From positions 19,117,001 to 19,181,000 of the forward strand of contig NC_135553.1 in the NCBI RefSeq assembly GCF_964340395.1: a DNA stretch of 64,000 bases, read 5' to 3'. Below the pieces are notes generated by a model. The model worked only from the letters and a program-made list of their open reading frames with translations. It was not told the origin of the DNA and did not search any database. Below are positions 24,560 through 35,446 of the stretch, piece by piece. The stretch comes from Glandiceps talaboti. Its lineage: Eukaryota > Hemichordata > Enteropneusta > Spengelidae. Position 1 is the stretch's first letter. The number at the start of each line of letters is the position of its first letter. The position numbers and the translations under genes were made by a program.

Positions 24560-26110
24560 TCTACATACAGTAAATGACACACAATCATACATACACAACA
24601 GATAACCTTGTAAACACTGCTAATAAGTTTTATTTTGATCATTGTAACTGGACACATTTGAAAACCTGTCACAAGAAAATACTGTACTTGGATTACAATG
24701 CCATTACTGACATGCAAACCACTGTTAGAACACAGTCCCAAAGATTAACAACATTCTCATAGCATCCAATAAATTAGTTTTTGCTACTGAAATTATCTCT
24801 TCTTCGTTCACTTTTTTTAAAAACTTTTTGGTCACATGTTTTTAAAGTTATGACAAGAATACGACTTTTGGAGTGGGGACTAGGAGTATTGCGAGTCTTG
24901 AAAACTAGGCATTGCCAGTTAAACTTCGGATCATAATTCTCGGTACCTGCGATAGTATTTTACCTCATAATAGAGGGTCAAAATAGAACAAGAAGGTCAA
25001 CTTATTTTCATGCATGCCTACAGTAATCCATGTGAATAGAGCAGAAGTGATGGTTGTCAACCAAAAAATTGAATGCTCATTATTTTTAAGATGAGCCAAG
25101 GCAGTAATATTCTATTGCTGGTATCGAGAATTTGAATGGTGATTTGAGGCCAAACAACAACAATAAATAGTTATACATCAAATGCCGCAATATCACTTTT
25201 CTAAGCTGCTAACTAAAGGTACACTTTAAATTGGAAGGCTTGCTTTAAAAAGAACTGAAAACTTTGGTCTTGTATTTTTTTTGGCCTAGGAGAATCCTGT
25301 AAGAGGATTTTGATGTCTATCTATTTACTGCAATAAGTCACTTCAAGCCACTCTTAAAGCATACTTTTATACGCCATATTTCGGTTACCAAACAAATGAC
25401 AGATTTCATGGTTTGGTCACTAGGCGTGTTATCTGCAAACTGTTTCTGGATCAGAAGTGTGGGCCAGAAAGTTGAGTACTGTAGCATAAAGTAAGCAGAC
25501 ACAAAGTTACCACTCATTTTCTATGATGTTCTCCCTGTATTTTTTTTATTACCAGTAATCAAAACATGGCTAACCACGACTGTAATGCTCTTTTACACAT
25601 ATTTTGTTATACTATCTGTACTGTAATAGTGTATATTCTGTTATACTACTGCCTGTATAGCCATACTATCAGCAACCGTGACCAAGTCTTAAACCCTCAC
25701 GGTGACAAATCTGGGACGCCCTCTTATGATCCTTGCATGCGAAATGGCTGGAACTTCAGTTACTGGAATACAGCGTATTGCACGACTATCAGAGACACAT
25801 GTTATGTAAGACTACTATGTACACCATGGTATTTTATACTGCCACTTACTCTACATGTATAGCTACCTTAACATAAGTGACAAAACCTAGATTTGAAAGA
25901 CCCGAGATAATCCTGTGTTCCATCACACTCCCCAGTCTAGTACAAACATAAAGGTACCATTTAGACCCATGGATCAAAAATACAAATAGTCTCTATAAAA
26001 ATCACCAATACCTCAACAAGTTACCTCGACTGTAATAACTCTATACAATTTGTTCGCTGGAAAAACTTTTCATCTATCTTAATTAGTATTAAAGGTAAGC
26101 TTATAGATTC
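24560..26110. other. No gene seen
   Basis: Intergenic. The 98-codon frame at 25566-25862 is hydrophobic near its N-terminus and then Cys/Tyr-rich, but it matches no family I know and has no clear splice context. I leave it as unsupported. Confidence 0.35.
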
Positions 26111-26114
26111 TAAA

Positions 26115-26865
26115 AATATTAGACACAGATACAGGGAGATATTCACTGCCTGTATATCTATATGAAGTTATATCAGACACATATACAGGGAGATATTCAC
26201 TGCCTGTATATCTATATGAAGTTATATCAGACACATATACAGGGAGATATTCACTGCCTGCATATCTATATGAAGTTATATCAGACACAGATACAGGGAG
26301 ATATTCACTGCCTGTATATCCATAATCTATATGAAGTTATATCAGACACAGATACAGGGAGATATTCACTGCCTGCATATCTATATGAAATTATATCAGA
26401 CACAGCTAGATACACAGGGAGATATTCACTGCCTGCATATCTATATGAAGTTATATCAGACACCGATACAGGGAGATATTCACTGCCTGTATATCTATAT
26501 GAAATTATATCAGACACAGCTAGATACACAGGGAGATATTCACTGCCTGCATATCTATATGAAGTTATATCAGACACAGTTAGATACACAGGGAGATATT
26601 CACTGCCTGTGTATCTATATGAAATTATATCAGACACACACACAGGGAGATATTCATTGTATATCTATACAAAGTTATCAGACACAGATACAGGGGGATA
26701 TTGTCTGTATATATCTATATGAAATTACCAGACACACACAGGGAGATATTCATTGTATATATCTCTATATGAATTTACCAGACACAGATACACAGGGAGA
26801 TATTCATTGTATATATCTATATAAAGTTATCAGACACAAATACAGGGAGATATTCATTGTCTGTT
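26115..26865. repeat. 54-bp minisatellite with 63-bp variants
   Basis: Units of about 54 bp (CAGACACAGATACAGGGAGA, TATTCACTGCCTG, TATCTATATGAAGTTATAT) repeat some 14 times. Some carry an extra 9 bp (CTAGATACA) and the distal ones are shortened. Because 54 and 63 are multiples of three, long frames stay open on both strands; they are not genes. Confidence 0.95.
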
Positions 26866-26962
26866 TACATCTAAACACAGTGATCAATCATTTGATATAC
26901 AAGCTACAAAAATAAGATTATGAGTAGTCACTTATTAACTGTGTTGTAACCTAACATTATCT

Positions 26963-27405
26963 GTATGGGCTACATGTATTATCAGTATGGGCCATATGTA
27001 TTATCAGTATGGGCCATATGTATTATCAGTATGGGCTACATGTATTATCAGTATGGGCCATATGTATTATCAGTATGGGCCATATGTATTATCAGTATGG
27101 GCCATATGTATTATCAGTATGGGCCATATGTATTCAGTATGGGCCATATGTATTATCAGTATGGGCTACATGTATTATCAGTATGGGCCATATGTATTAT
27201 CAGTATGGGCCATATGTATTATCAGTATGGGCTACATGTATTATCAGTATGGGCCATATGTATTATCAGTATGGGCCATATGTATTATCAGTATGGGCCA
27301 TATGTATTATCAGTATGGGCTACATGTATTATCAGTATGGGCCATATGTATTATCAGTATGGGCCATATGTATTATCAGTATGGGCTACATGTATTATCA
27401 GTATG
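26963..27405. repeat. 22-bp minisatellite, about 20 copies
   Basis: The unit GTATGGGCCATATGTATTAT plus CA repeats head to tail, with a TACATGT variant recurring every few units. One copy near 27125-27142 has lost two bases. A 22-bp unit cycles through all three frames, so overlapping open frames are an artefact. Confidence 0.95.
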
Positions 27406-27577
27406 ACCTATGAGTTATGATGACTCATTGAAGGATTTAACTCCTTCCAGCTAATAACCCAAGAATTATTTACAATTGTAAAGGTTCTAAACAACACGTT
27501 TATATGACAAAGACTGGTTAAAAATCAAACTGGAAGAAAAACAAGTTTTGTTGTGAATGAAATCCAACATAGAACAA

Positions 27578-27604
27578 GCTAAAAAAAAAAAAAAAAAAAA
27601 AAAA
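27578..27604. repeat. Poly(A) tract
   Basis: A run of about 27 A residues with no identifiable retroelement body. Confidence 0.85.
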
Positions 27605-28090
27605 TCCAGGTAGCTTTCATCTTGTACCCGATTAGAGAGGAAAATCTTGGATCTTTTACCAAAAAAATTTACAAAATGTTTCAAAAAATGATAACTGCAG
27701 TTAGAACCAAAAATTGTAACCATTAGATGTCCAGATTTACTTCTGACTAAATAAACTAACATGACTTTTTAAAAATCACAAAATAGCAAAAATGTACCCT
27801 GTCTACATTACAGATCTGTGATTCTGCTTTGCTTTTCATTATCCGCTTGCAATAGCATCAGCGTCAACCCATTATTGTTGTTTTAAATAGACACTCAAAC
27901 TGATTGGTTACAATGGGGAGTGATAACACTCCGTGAGACTATTTGACTATATTCAAATGAAGTCATTATGTAAATGTACACGCAGTGTATATTCACATGA
28001 AGTCATTAATATGTAAATGTAAATGAACACCATACTTAGTATTGACATAATTTACATACACGCTAAAATAATGCAAATTTCTACAAACAG

Positions 28091-28203
28091 GCATGCTGAT
28101 AATGGCCACTGGGGCCACGCTAAATGAACAAATTGATGCTGGTACTATTCACACTGTTACAAGTGGAAAGGGAAGGATGAAGCAGCAGCAGCAGATCCAC
28201 GAG
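28091..28203 (+). other. Possible unassigned exon
   Basis: An acceptor-like CTACAAACAG precedes a GC-richer 113-bp stretch that ends at a donor-like GAGGTAGAC. In one frame it reads GMLIMATGATLNEQIDAGTI then HTVTSGKGRMKQQQQIHE. Composition differs from the flanks, but I recognise no family and see no partner exons. It could be an exon of an unknown gene or a transposon fragment. Confidence 0.2.
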
Positions 28204-28279
28204 GTAGACAGGCTAGAAAAACTGTTGAATTCAATTCAAAAACTTGTGATTTCTATGTGTAATCAGTTAACTTTTTAGT

Positions 28280-29160
28280 CTCATAACAGCAATGAAATGT
28301 TATGACAAGTCAGACTGTATATACTTGTATATAAAAAGTATACCAAAAAAAAACAAAGATTTCCATCACAAAAGGCAGTTTTTATTAACATAAGAAATCA
28401 ATCCTGTGAGCAAATAATTGATCTTGATTACACGATATTAGTACTCATTTTTTTTAAATTAATGTCGTTCTGGTTACAAATATTTGTAGCTTAGCATATA
28501 AGGAAGAAAATGACTGAGTGAGCTTAAATTGTTATTGCTTCAAGACGTAAAGTAAAAGTGACTGTAAAAACCAAATAGTTTTTGTTCTACACGATCTAAT
28601 CAAATCAAAACTAGGAACTGTCTATATAAAAATGAACAGATTATTGCCTTTGTTAAACTAAGAATAACAGAACCAACATATACATTCATTACTCTAGACT
28701 TACAAAATTGTGTTGATGCTAGTGAATAAATCACACCCTGTGATAGATAAAGCCACACCAATTCACTCCCATGAAAACAAATAAATGCAATGCATATTTT
28801 CAAAACTCTTGTTAAATTTCCTTCTGACACTCATATCACATTTATCTCATTTGACTACTTGACAGAAATTTTGAAGAAAAAAAATTTGAATTATTCTCAT
28901 TTGAATACTAACAGAAAATTTGCATATTAGCACTCCTGTTGACAGGTGCGAAATTGTCAATATTCAGGTTTATCATTCTGATATGATATTGGTATCACTG
29001 ATATGAAAGTGTAGCCATAGAGATGAAACGTTGGTATGAGTAACAGAAAGCAATCTACTGAATCTCAGTTGCCGTACATACAATGACCCTGGTCAGATCT
29101 CATTGAATTCAGTCCAAGCAACTGTTTATTAACAAATCAGAGAGCTAACTTTAACATCTT
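28280..29160. other. No gene seen
   Basis: Intergenic AT-rich DNA downstream of synaptogyrin; nothing supportable. Confidence 0.4.
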
Positions 29161-29169
29161 TCTTGTTTC

Positions 29170-29345
29170 AAATCACTGATTGGCTATTTAAGGGTCTTCG
29201 TGAACCAATCAACATCTTGCTGATAACTGATTGGCTATTTGAAGGTTTTCATGACCCAATCAAAAGACTGCATTGTATGTGGCCCAACAAGAGTCTTCCT
29301 ATTGGTTGGCAAGCCAAAGATGAATCTTTTTTAAACAACCAATCA
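29170..29345. promoter_or_regulatory. Cluster of CCAAT/ATTGG boxes
   Basis: Six CCAAT-type pentamers occur within about 175 bp, in alternating orientation (TGATTGGCTATTT, GAACCAATCAAC, TGATTGGCTATTT, ACCCAATCAAA, CTATTGGTTGG, AACCAATCAAC). They look like an imperfect duplication of a short inverted unit. An NF-Y-type element or a degraded foldback element are both possible. Confidence 0.35.
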
Positions 29346-30159
29346 ACAATCAAACGTTATCTATGCATGTTGTTTTGTTTTTCTAACATGCAAGTTTTGA
29401 ATTCACTAATCTAAACTATTGAGACTTCCTTGATTTCAAATCATTGCATATTGATCTCAGCGCAAAGTGTCAAAGTAAACAGAAATAATTAAGCGAAATA
29501 TAAAGCTGTAAAACTGTGAATTAAATGAACTGTACATCCCTAAACCTAATCCACAGCTGTTAACCCTGTACACTGCTATCAATATGCAACAGCAAAAATT
29601 AAATTATTACATGTTTTGCACAAATTTAAATAAAAAATACAAATCTACAGCTATGGATGAATTAATTTTTTTTCCATTTATTCCTGACAATAATTGTCTC
29701 TGTAATTCACTGAAGACTTTATCTTTACTCATGAAGTCTGTTTTATTCTAAGGTGGCGTGTTTTAGATGGTCCCATGTTATTTTCGACCCTTCAATCCAC
29801 AAATAATTTGAATTGAGGTCATTTATACAAAACTTACAATGAGAAAGACAAAGTGAATTTCTTGTTCGTTTTTTTTTTATCTACCAGTCAAGACAAATCA
29901 AGAATTGCACATTCGTTGTTGCAAATATAGAGTCTATGAACCAACACCGGCTAAACGAAATAAACAAGCAAACCAATGTGTTGATACACAGTTATATTCT
30001 ATGTACAGAGAAAGCATGGACATCCTAAAATGTGCAATTCATGGTTTGGCTTCTCAATCAGTTACACAGTCAGTCAGTATATTCGTTAACGTATCTGAGA
30101 CTATGATTACAATCACAGTACATAGATTGTTGTAACTTAAATACACCTCTCTTGTTGAA
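29346..30159. other. No gene seen; 3' flank of synaptogyrin
   Basis: Probably contains the synaptogyrin 3' UTR on the minus strand. TTTATT (AATAAA on the minus strand) occurs at 29677-29682 and 29742-29747 as candidate poly(A) signals; neither is confirmed. Confidence 0.35.
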
Positions 30160-30177
30160 CTCAGTAAGTTGGAGGCT

Positions 30178-30228
<51 letters not shown>

Positions 30229-30246
30229 GACTCAGTAAGTTGGAGG
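30160..30246. repeat. (TTG)n flanked by a direct duplication of the synaptogyrin stop region
   Basis: CTCAGTAAGTTGGAGG at 30160-30175 recurs exactly at 30231-30246, with about 16 TTG units between. The right copy contains the functional synaptogyrin stop codon (30232-30234, minus strand). The left copy lies in the 3' UTR. Confidence 0.85.
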
Positions 30247-33200
30247 TTTGTATTCACCCTCACCACTGCTAGGCTCTTGACCAACACTACCACCAACACC
30301 ACCACCGAATGGTGGTTCTTGGTATGATTCTTGTGAGACATCACCAGGATATGAGGTGTATGGGCTGCTGGCTGCTGCAGCATCTGGTTCATAACCGCCA
30401 CCTTGTGAAAATGCTTCAGCTGATCCTTGGCGGTATCTCATCACAGCCATAGCTGTTAAGGCAGCCTGTGGGTTTGTATAAAAGATTGAAATTACGACAT
30501 GAATATATGAAGATAGTTCAATGTACACATAATATTTTAAATACTTTACAAGGTTTTACATTCTATGTCGTAAGCCAATCATCTTGTTCTGTTGAGTACA
30601 ATCAACCAATCAAACTTGTATGGCCATAACTTGCTTGCGGTAGCTTTTGTTGTAATGATAACACTCAACAGAACATAACAGAACAGAACAGAACAGGTTG
30701 GAATATGTAAGGTAACTACATGACATTTCATTTCATATACTGTACAACAGGACAGTATGGAATCCATGCTAACTATAGGACATTTCATTTCCTATACTGT
30801 AGAACAGGACAGTATGGAATCCATGCTAACTACAGGTCATTTCATTTCCTACATTGTACAACAGGACAGTATGGAATACATGCTAACTACAGGTCATTTC
30901 ATTTCCTATATTGTACAACAGGACAGTATGGAATACATGCTAACTACAGGACATTTCATTTCCTATATTGTACAACAGGACAGTATGGAATACATGCTAA
31001 CTACAGGACATTTCATTTCCTATATTGTACAACAGGACAGTATGGAATACATGCTAACTACAGGTCATTTCATTTCCTATATTGTACAACAGGACAGTAT
31101 GGAATACATGCTAACTACAGGACATTTCATTTCCTATATTGTACAACAGGACAGTATGGAATACATGCTAACTACAGGACATTTCATTTCCTATATTGTA
31201 CAACAGGACAGTATGGAATACATGCTAACTACAGGTCATTTCATTTCCTATATTGTACAACAGGACAGTATGGAATACATGCTAACTACAGGACATTTCA
31301 TTTCCTATATTGTACAACAGGACAGTATGGAATCTATGCTAACTACAGGACATTTCATTTCCTATACTGTGAAACAGGACAGTATGGAATCCATGCTAAC
31401 TACAGGACATTTCATTTCCTATATTGTACAACAGGACAGTATGGAATCCATGCTAACTACAGGACATTTCATTTCCTATATTGTACAACAGGACAGTATG
31501 GAATCTATGCTAACTACAGGACATTTCATTTCCTATACTGTGAAACAGGACAGTATGGAATACATGCTAATTACAGGACATTTCATTTCCTATACTGTGA
31601 AACAGGACAGTATGGAATACATGCTAATTACAGGACATTTCATTTCCTACACTGTGAAACAGGACAGTATGGAAACCATGCTAATTACAGGACATTTCAT
31701 TTCCTACACTGTGAAACAGGACAGTATGGAAACCATGCTAATTACAGGACATTTCATTTTTGCACTGTCAACCAGGACAGTATGGAATTCATGCAAACAA
31801 CTTACAGGACATTTCATTTCCTATACTGTAGAACAGGACAGTATGGAATACATGCTTACTACAGGACATTTCATTTCCTATACTGTAGAACAGGAAAGTA
31901 TGGAATCCATGCTAACTACAGGACATTTCATTTCCTATACTGTAGAACAGGAAAGTATGGAATCCATGCTAACTACAGGACATTTCATTTCCTATACTGT
32001 AGAACAGGACAGTATGGAATCCATGCTAACTACAGGACATTTCATTTCCTATACTGTAGAACAGGACAGTATGGAATCCATGTTTACTACAGGACATTTC
32101 ATTTCTTATACTGTAGAACAGGAAAGCCTGGAATACATGCTAACTATGGGACATTTCATTTCCTATACTGTAGAACAGGACAGTATGGAATCCATGCTAA
32201 CTACAGGGCATTTCATTTCCTATACTGTAGAACAGGACAGTATGGAATCCATGTTTACTACAGGACATTTCATTTCTTATACTGTAGAACAGGAAAGCCT
32301 GGAATACATGCTAACTATGGGACATTTCATTTCCTATACTGTAGAACAGGACAGTATGGAATCCATGCTAACTGCACAGCATGGATCTATATGGAGTGCA
32401 TGAATACAGTTTCTCAAATTCTAAAAAATACTAACTGGTAACAATTCACCTATCAATACTGACTGACAAAATTAAACACTTGCAAAATTTAAGACTTAAA
32501 TATGAACAAAAGTTCTTCCTGCTATTTTGATGCCACCTAACAACAACATTGGGGTTTTAACAGCATTTGACAAGTAATAAAGTGTTTACGGTAAAGTGAT
32601 TTCTGTGAAACCAGCCCACCATCACTGCGGTGTTTGTGTATACCTCCTACAATTCTACCTGTCATTTTAATAACACAATTGCTGTCTCTATGTGCATGTT
32701 AATAATCAACCAAACAACATATTACCCAAGACAGAATAGAAAAAAAAGAAAACGCAATGGCTGCTTGGAGATTGTCTATAACTCCCCTTGGTAGTTCAGA
32801 TGTGTTAGTGTTTGTCCATCTGTTAGTCAGGTAACAGAAACAGACAAACCACATGAACGTCCAGAAGCCTACATGGAGAAAATAGAAATCACAGTTAAAT
32901 AAAAGTGAGAAATTGTCATCGCGCCAACAAACACACTATCACAAGATATGGTTTGCAGTGAGCAATTTATGAATTACATATCATGTGTACATGAAATGTA
33001 GCTATGGATGTTGAACTAACATGAGATTTTTTTTTATTTTGAATTTTATTTCATATTGCATGATTTTTGTGCAAGTACAGTTTAATATGTATCATACAAT
33101 GCTGTGTAAAGTGATGCCTGAAATGAGCCAAGGGGGACATCACTGTCATGTGACTGATCTTACAGATGCACAAAACAGAATTCCCCATGACTATCAACTT

Positions 33201-34098
33201 TCACTTCCATTTTACAAATGACACAAACAGGATGTAACATATATATGAATATACAACAACATTATGTAGGTGCAAACCATTTTGTAGTAGGTGGGTCATG
33301 TTGGCAACTGTGATGTGTGTACAGAATGATATTTACCCATGAAATGATGGAAAAAAAGCTGAAAGCTATGGCTGCCTGGACCTCGTCTGCCCCGTGGTGT
33401 TTTGGATTTGTCTTTCTCCATGCATCAGCCAAATAACAGAAGCACACAAACCACAAAAATGTCCAAAATGCTGGTAGGAATGAACCGGATGGAATAATGT
33501 TAACAGTACTATGATTCTTACGTTTTGCACAATTTTTTCATTACTTCAATTATGAATACGAGTGTTTTTGGTTTTCGTTGTACATGTTATGCTTGCCTAT
33601 CTTCACAGAAGAATGGTGCAAAAGAAATGAACATGCATTTGTGAAAGACACATATTATGTCAATTGTTTGCATAACGTGCAACATACCTAGTTGTAATAG
33701 GCACATCGATTGCTCGAATCAAAGTACATTTTAGCAAATGCTGTTAAATTTACAAAAATTTGATATACGGTATACTATTACTTGTTACACATCATGATTG
33801 AGTTATTAAAGCCAGCTGTAACTTTCAAAGTGAATGATCATTGGAATTTGGTCTGTGTTTTGAGTGATTTGTACAATTACGTAGTGATAGTCAATGAACA
33901 GGTGTACATGAACGCTGGCAGTTGAAATTGAACACAAACACAGTGTATACATGTCTGACATGTATACACATTATCAATATGATTTGATGTCAGTTGTAGC
34001 ATTTATTGAACAATGTGCTATGAATGTAAACATGGGAAATACAGAACCTCGTCTCACAAACAGCACCCATTCTAATACAAATTGAATGGTTGTATGTA

Positions 34099-34146
<48 letters not shown>

Positions 34147-34556
34147 TATGCATGTGCATATGTACATGTATGTGTGTACAATGTATGTATGTATGTATGT
34201 ATGTATGTATGTATGTATGTATGTATGGATAATGCATGTATGTATGTATGTATGTATGTATGTACAAATGTATGTATGTATGTATGTATGTATGTATGTA
34301 TGTACCACATGTTTGTGTGTATATGTGTGTATGTATATATGCATGTGTGTATGTATGTATGTGTGTATGGATGTATGTATGTATGTATGTATGTATGTAT
34401 GTATGTATGTATGTATGTATGTATGTATGTATGTATGTATGTATGTATGTATGTATGTACCGCATGTTTGTGTGTATATGTGTGTATGTATATATGCATG
34501 TGTGTATGTATGTATGTGTGTATGTATGTATGTATGTATGTATGTATGTATGTATG

Positions 34557-34619
<63 letters not shown>

Positions 34620-35412
34620 GTCTATGCATAACAGTATAAATAATCAAATTATTCTTTGATGTCACACAGTCCTAATCTATACTCTGTGATGTGTGTTTCA
34701 CTCTATATTTTTTTGCTTCAGAAGACAGTGCATATTTTCAGAAAGATAAATACAACAACCTACCTGAAAAGCCCATATCTGCCACGACAATATATTTTCT
34801 ATATTCTACACTACTTATTTGAGGCATCAGATAGTCAGTGACAAGGAATGCCATACAGGCAAGAAATGCTATAACACCAATAGCGACACCAAAGTTACAT
34901 GCGTTCTGGTCTCCATTGTACTGACACTGTCCATCAAACTGGCCTTCAGCTGCTATACAAGCAAATACAATAATTGCAAATACCTGCAACAGAAAGCAAG
35001 ATAGCAAGTAGTCAATTTTAAACTTCAAAACAGACAAGTGGCATAGTTTCCAATACACTGTAACATAACTTTGGTAGGGAACCCTGGTAAAATGACAGGT
35101 AGATTTTACATGCTTACGTACAGCCCTTAACAAAAACACTGTCACCTTACAAAACCCAATTTGTCTGTTGAACCAATAATTCACACCACATCCCAACTAT
35201 CTTTTTTTTGTTTACTGTAATAGGTTAGTTTTGTTCAGTTTTTGTGAGAGCAGACATATCTGTATAATAATTTATAGTACAGAATGTTTCACATTGCCAA
35301 CTTACGACATGTTCACGCATGTGGCTAAAACAATACATTTTAGGCTAACATAATGTCATTATGATATCTGTCCTTCCGGCTAGCTCATTACCAGATTTAC
35401 AATCTGGCTCAA

Positions 35413-35446
<34 letters not shown>

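Noticed and set aside
26162-27420. Overlapping frames of 112-194 codons
   Set aside because: By-products of the 54-bp and 22-bp minisatellites; several frames are open at once on the same DNA.
30720-32441. 573- and 548-codon plus-strand open frames
   Set aside because: They are produced by a 57-bp tandem repeat whose length is a multiple of three, lie antisense within a synaptogyrin intron, and have no unique sequence or recognisable domain.
34072-34665. Long frames of repeated CMYV, THIHTYIH or similar
   Set aside because: Translations of (TATG)n and (GT)n microsatellites; the same applies at 7.5, 23.3, 39.0, 44.9, 49.6, 55.6 and 57.0 kb.
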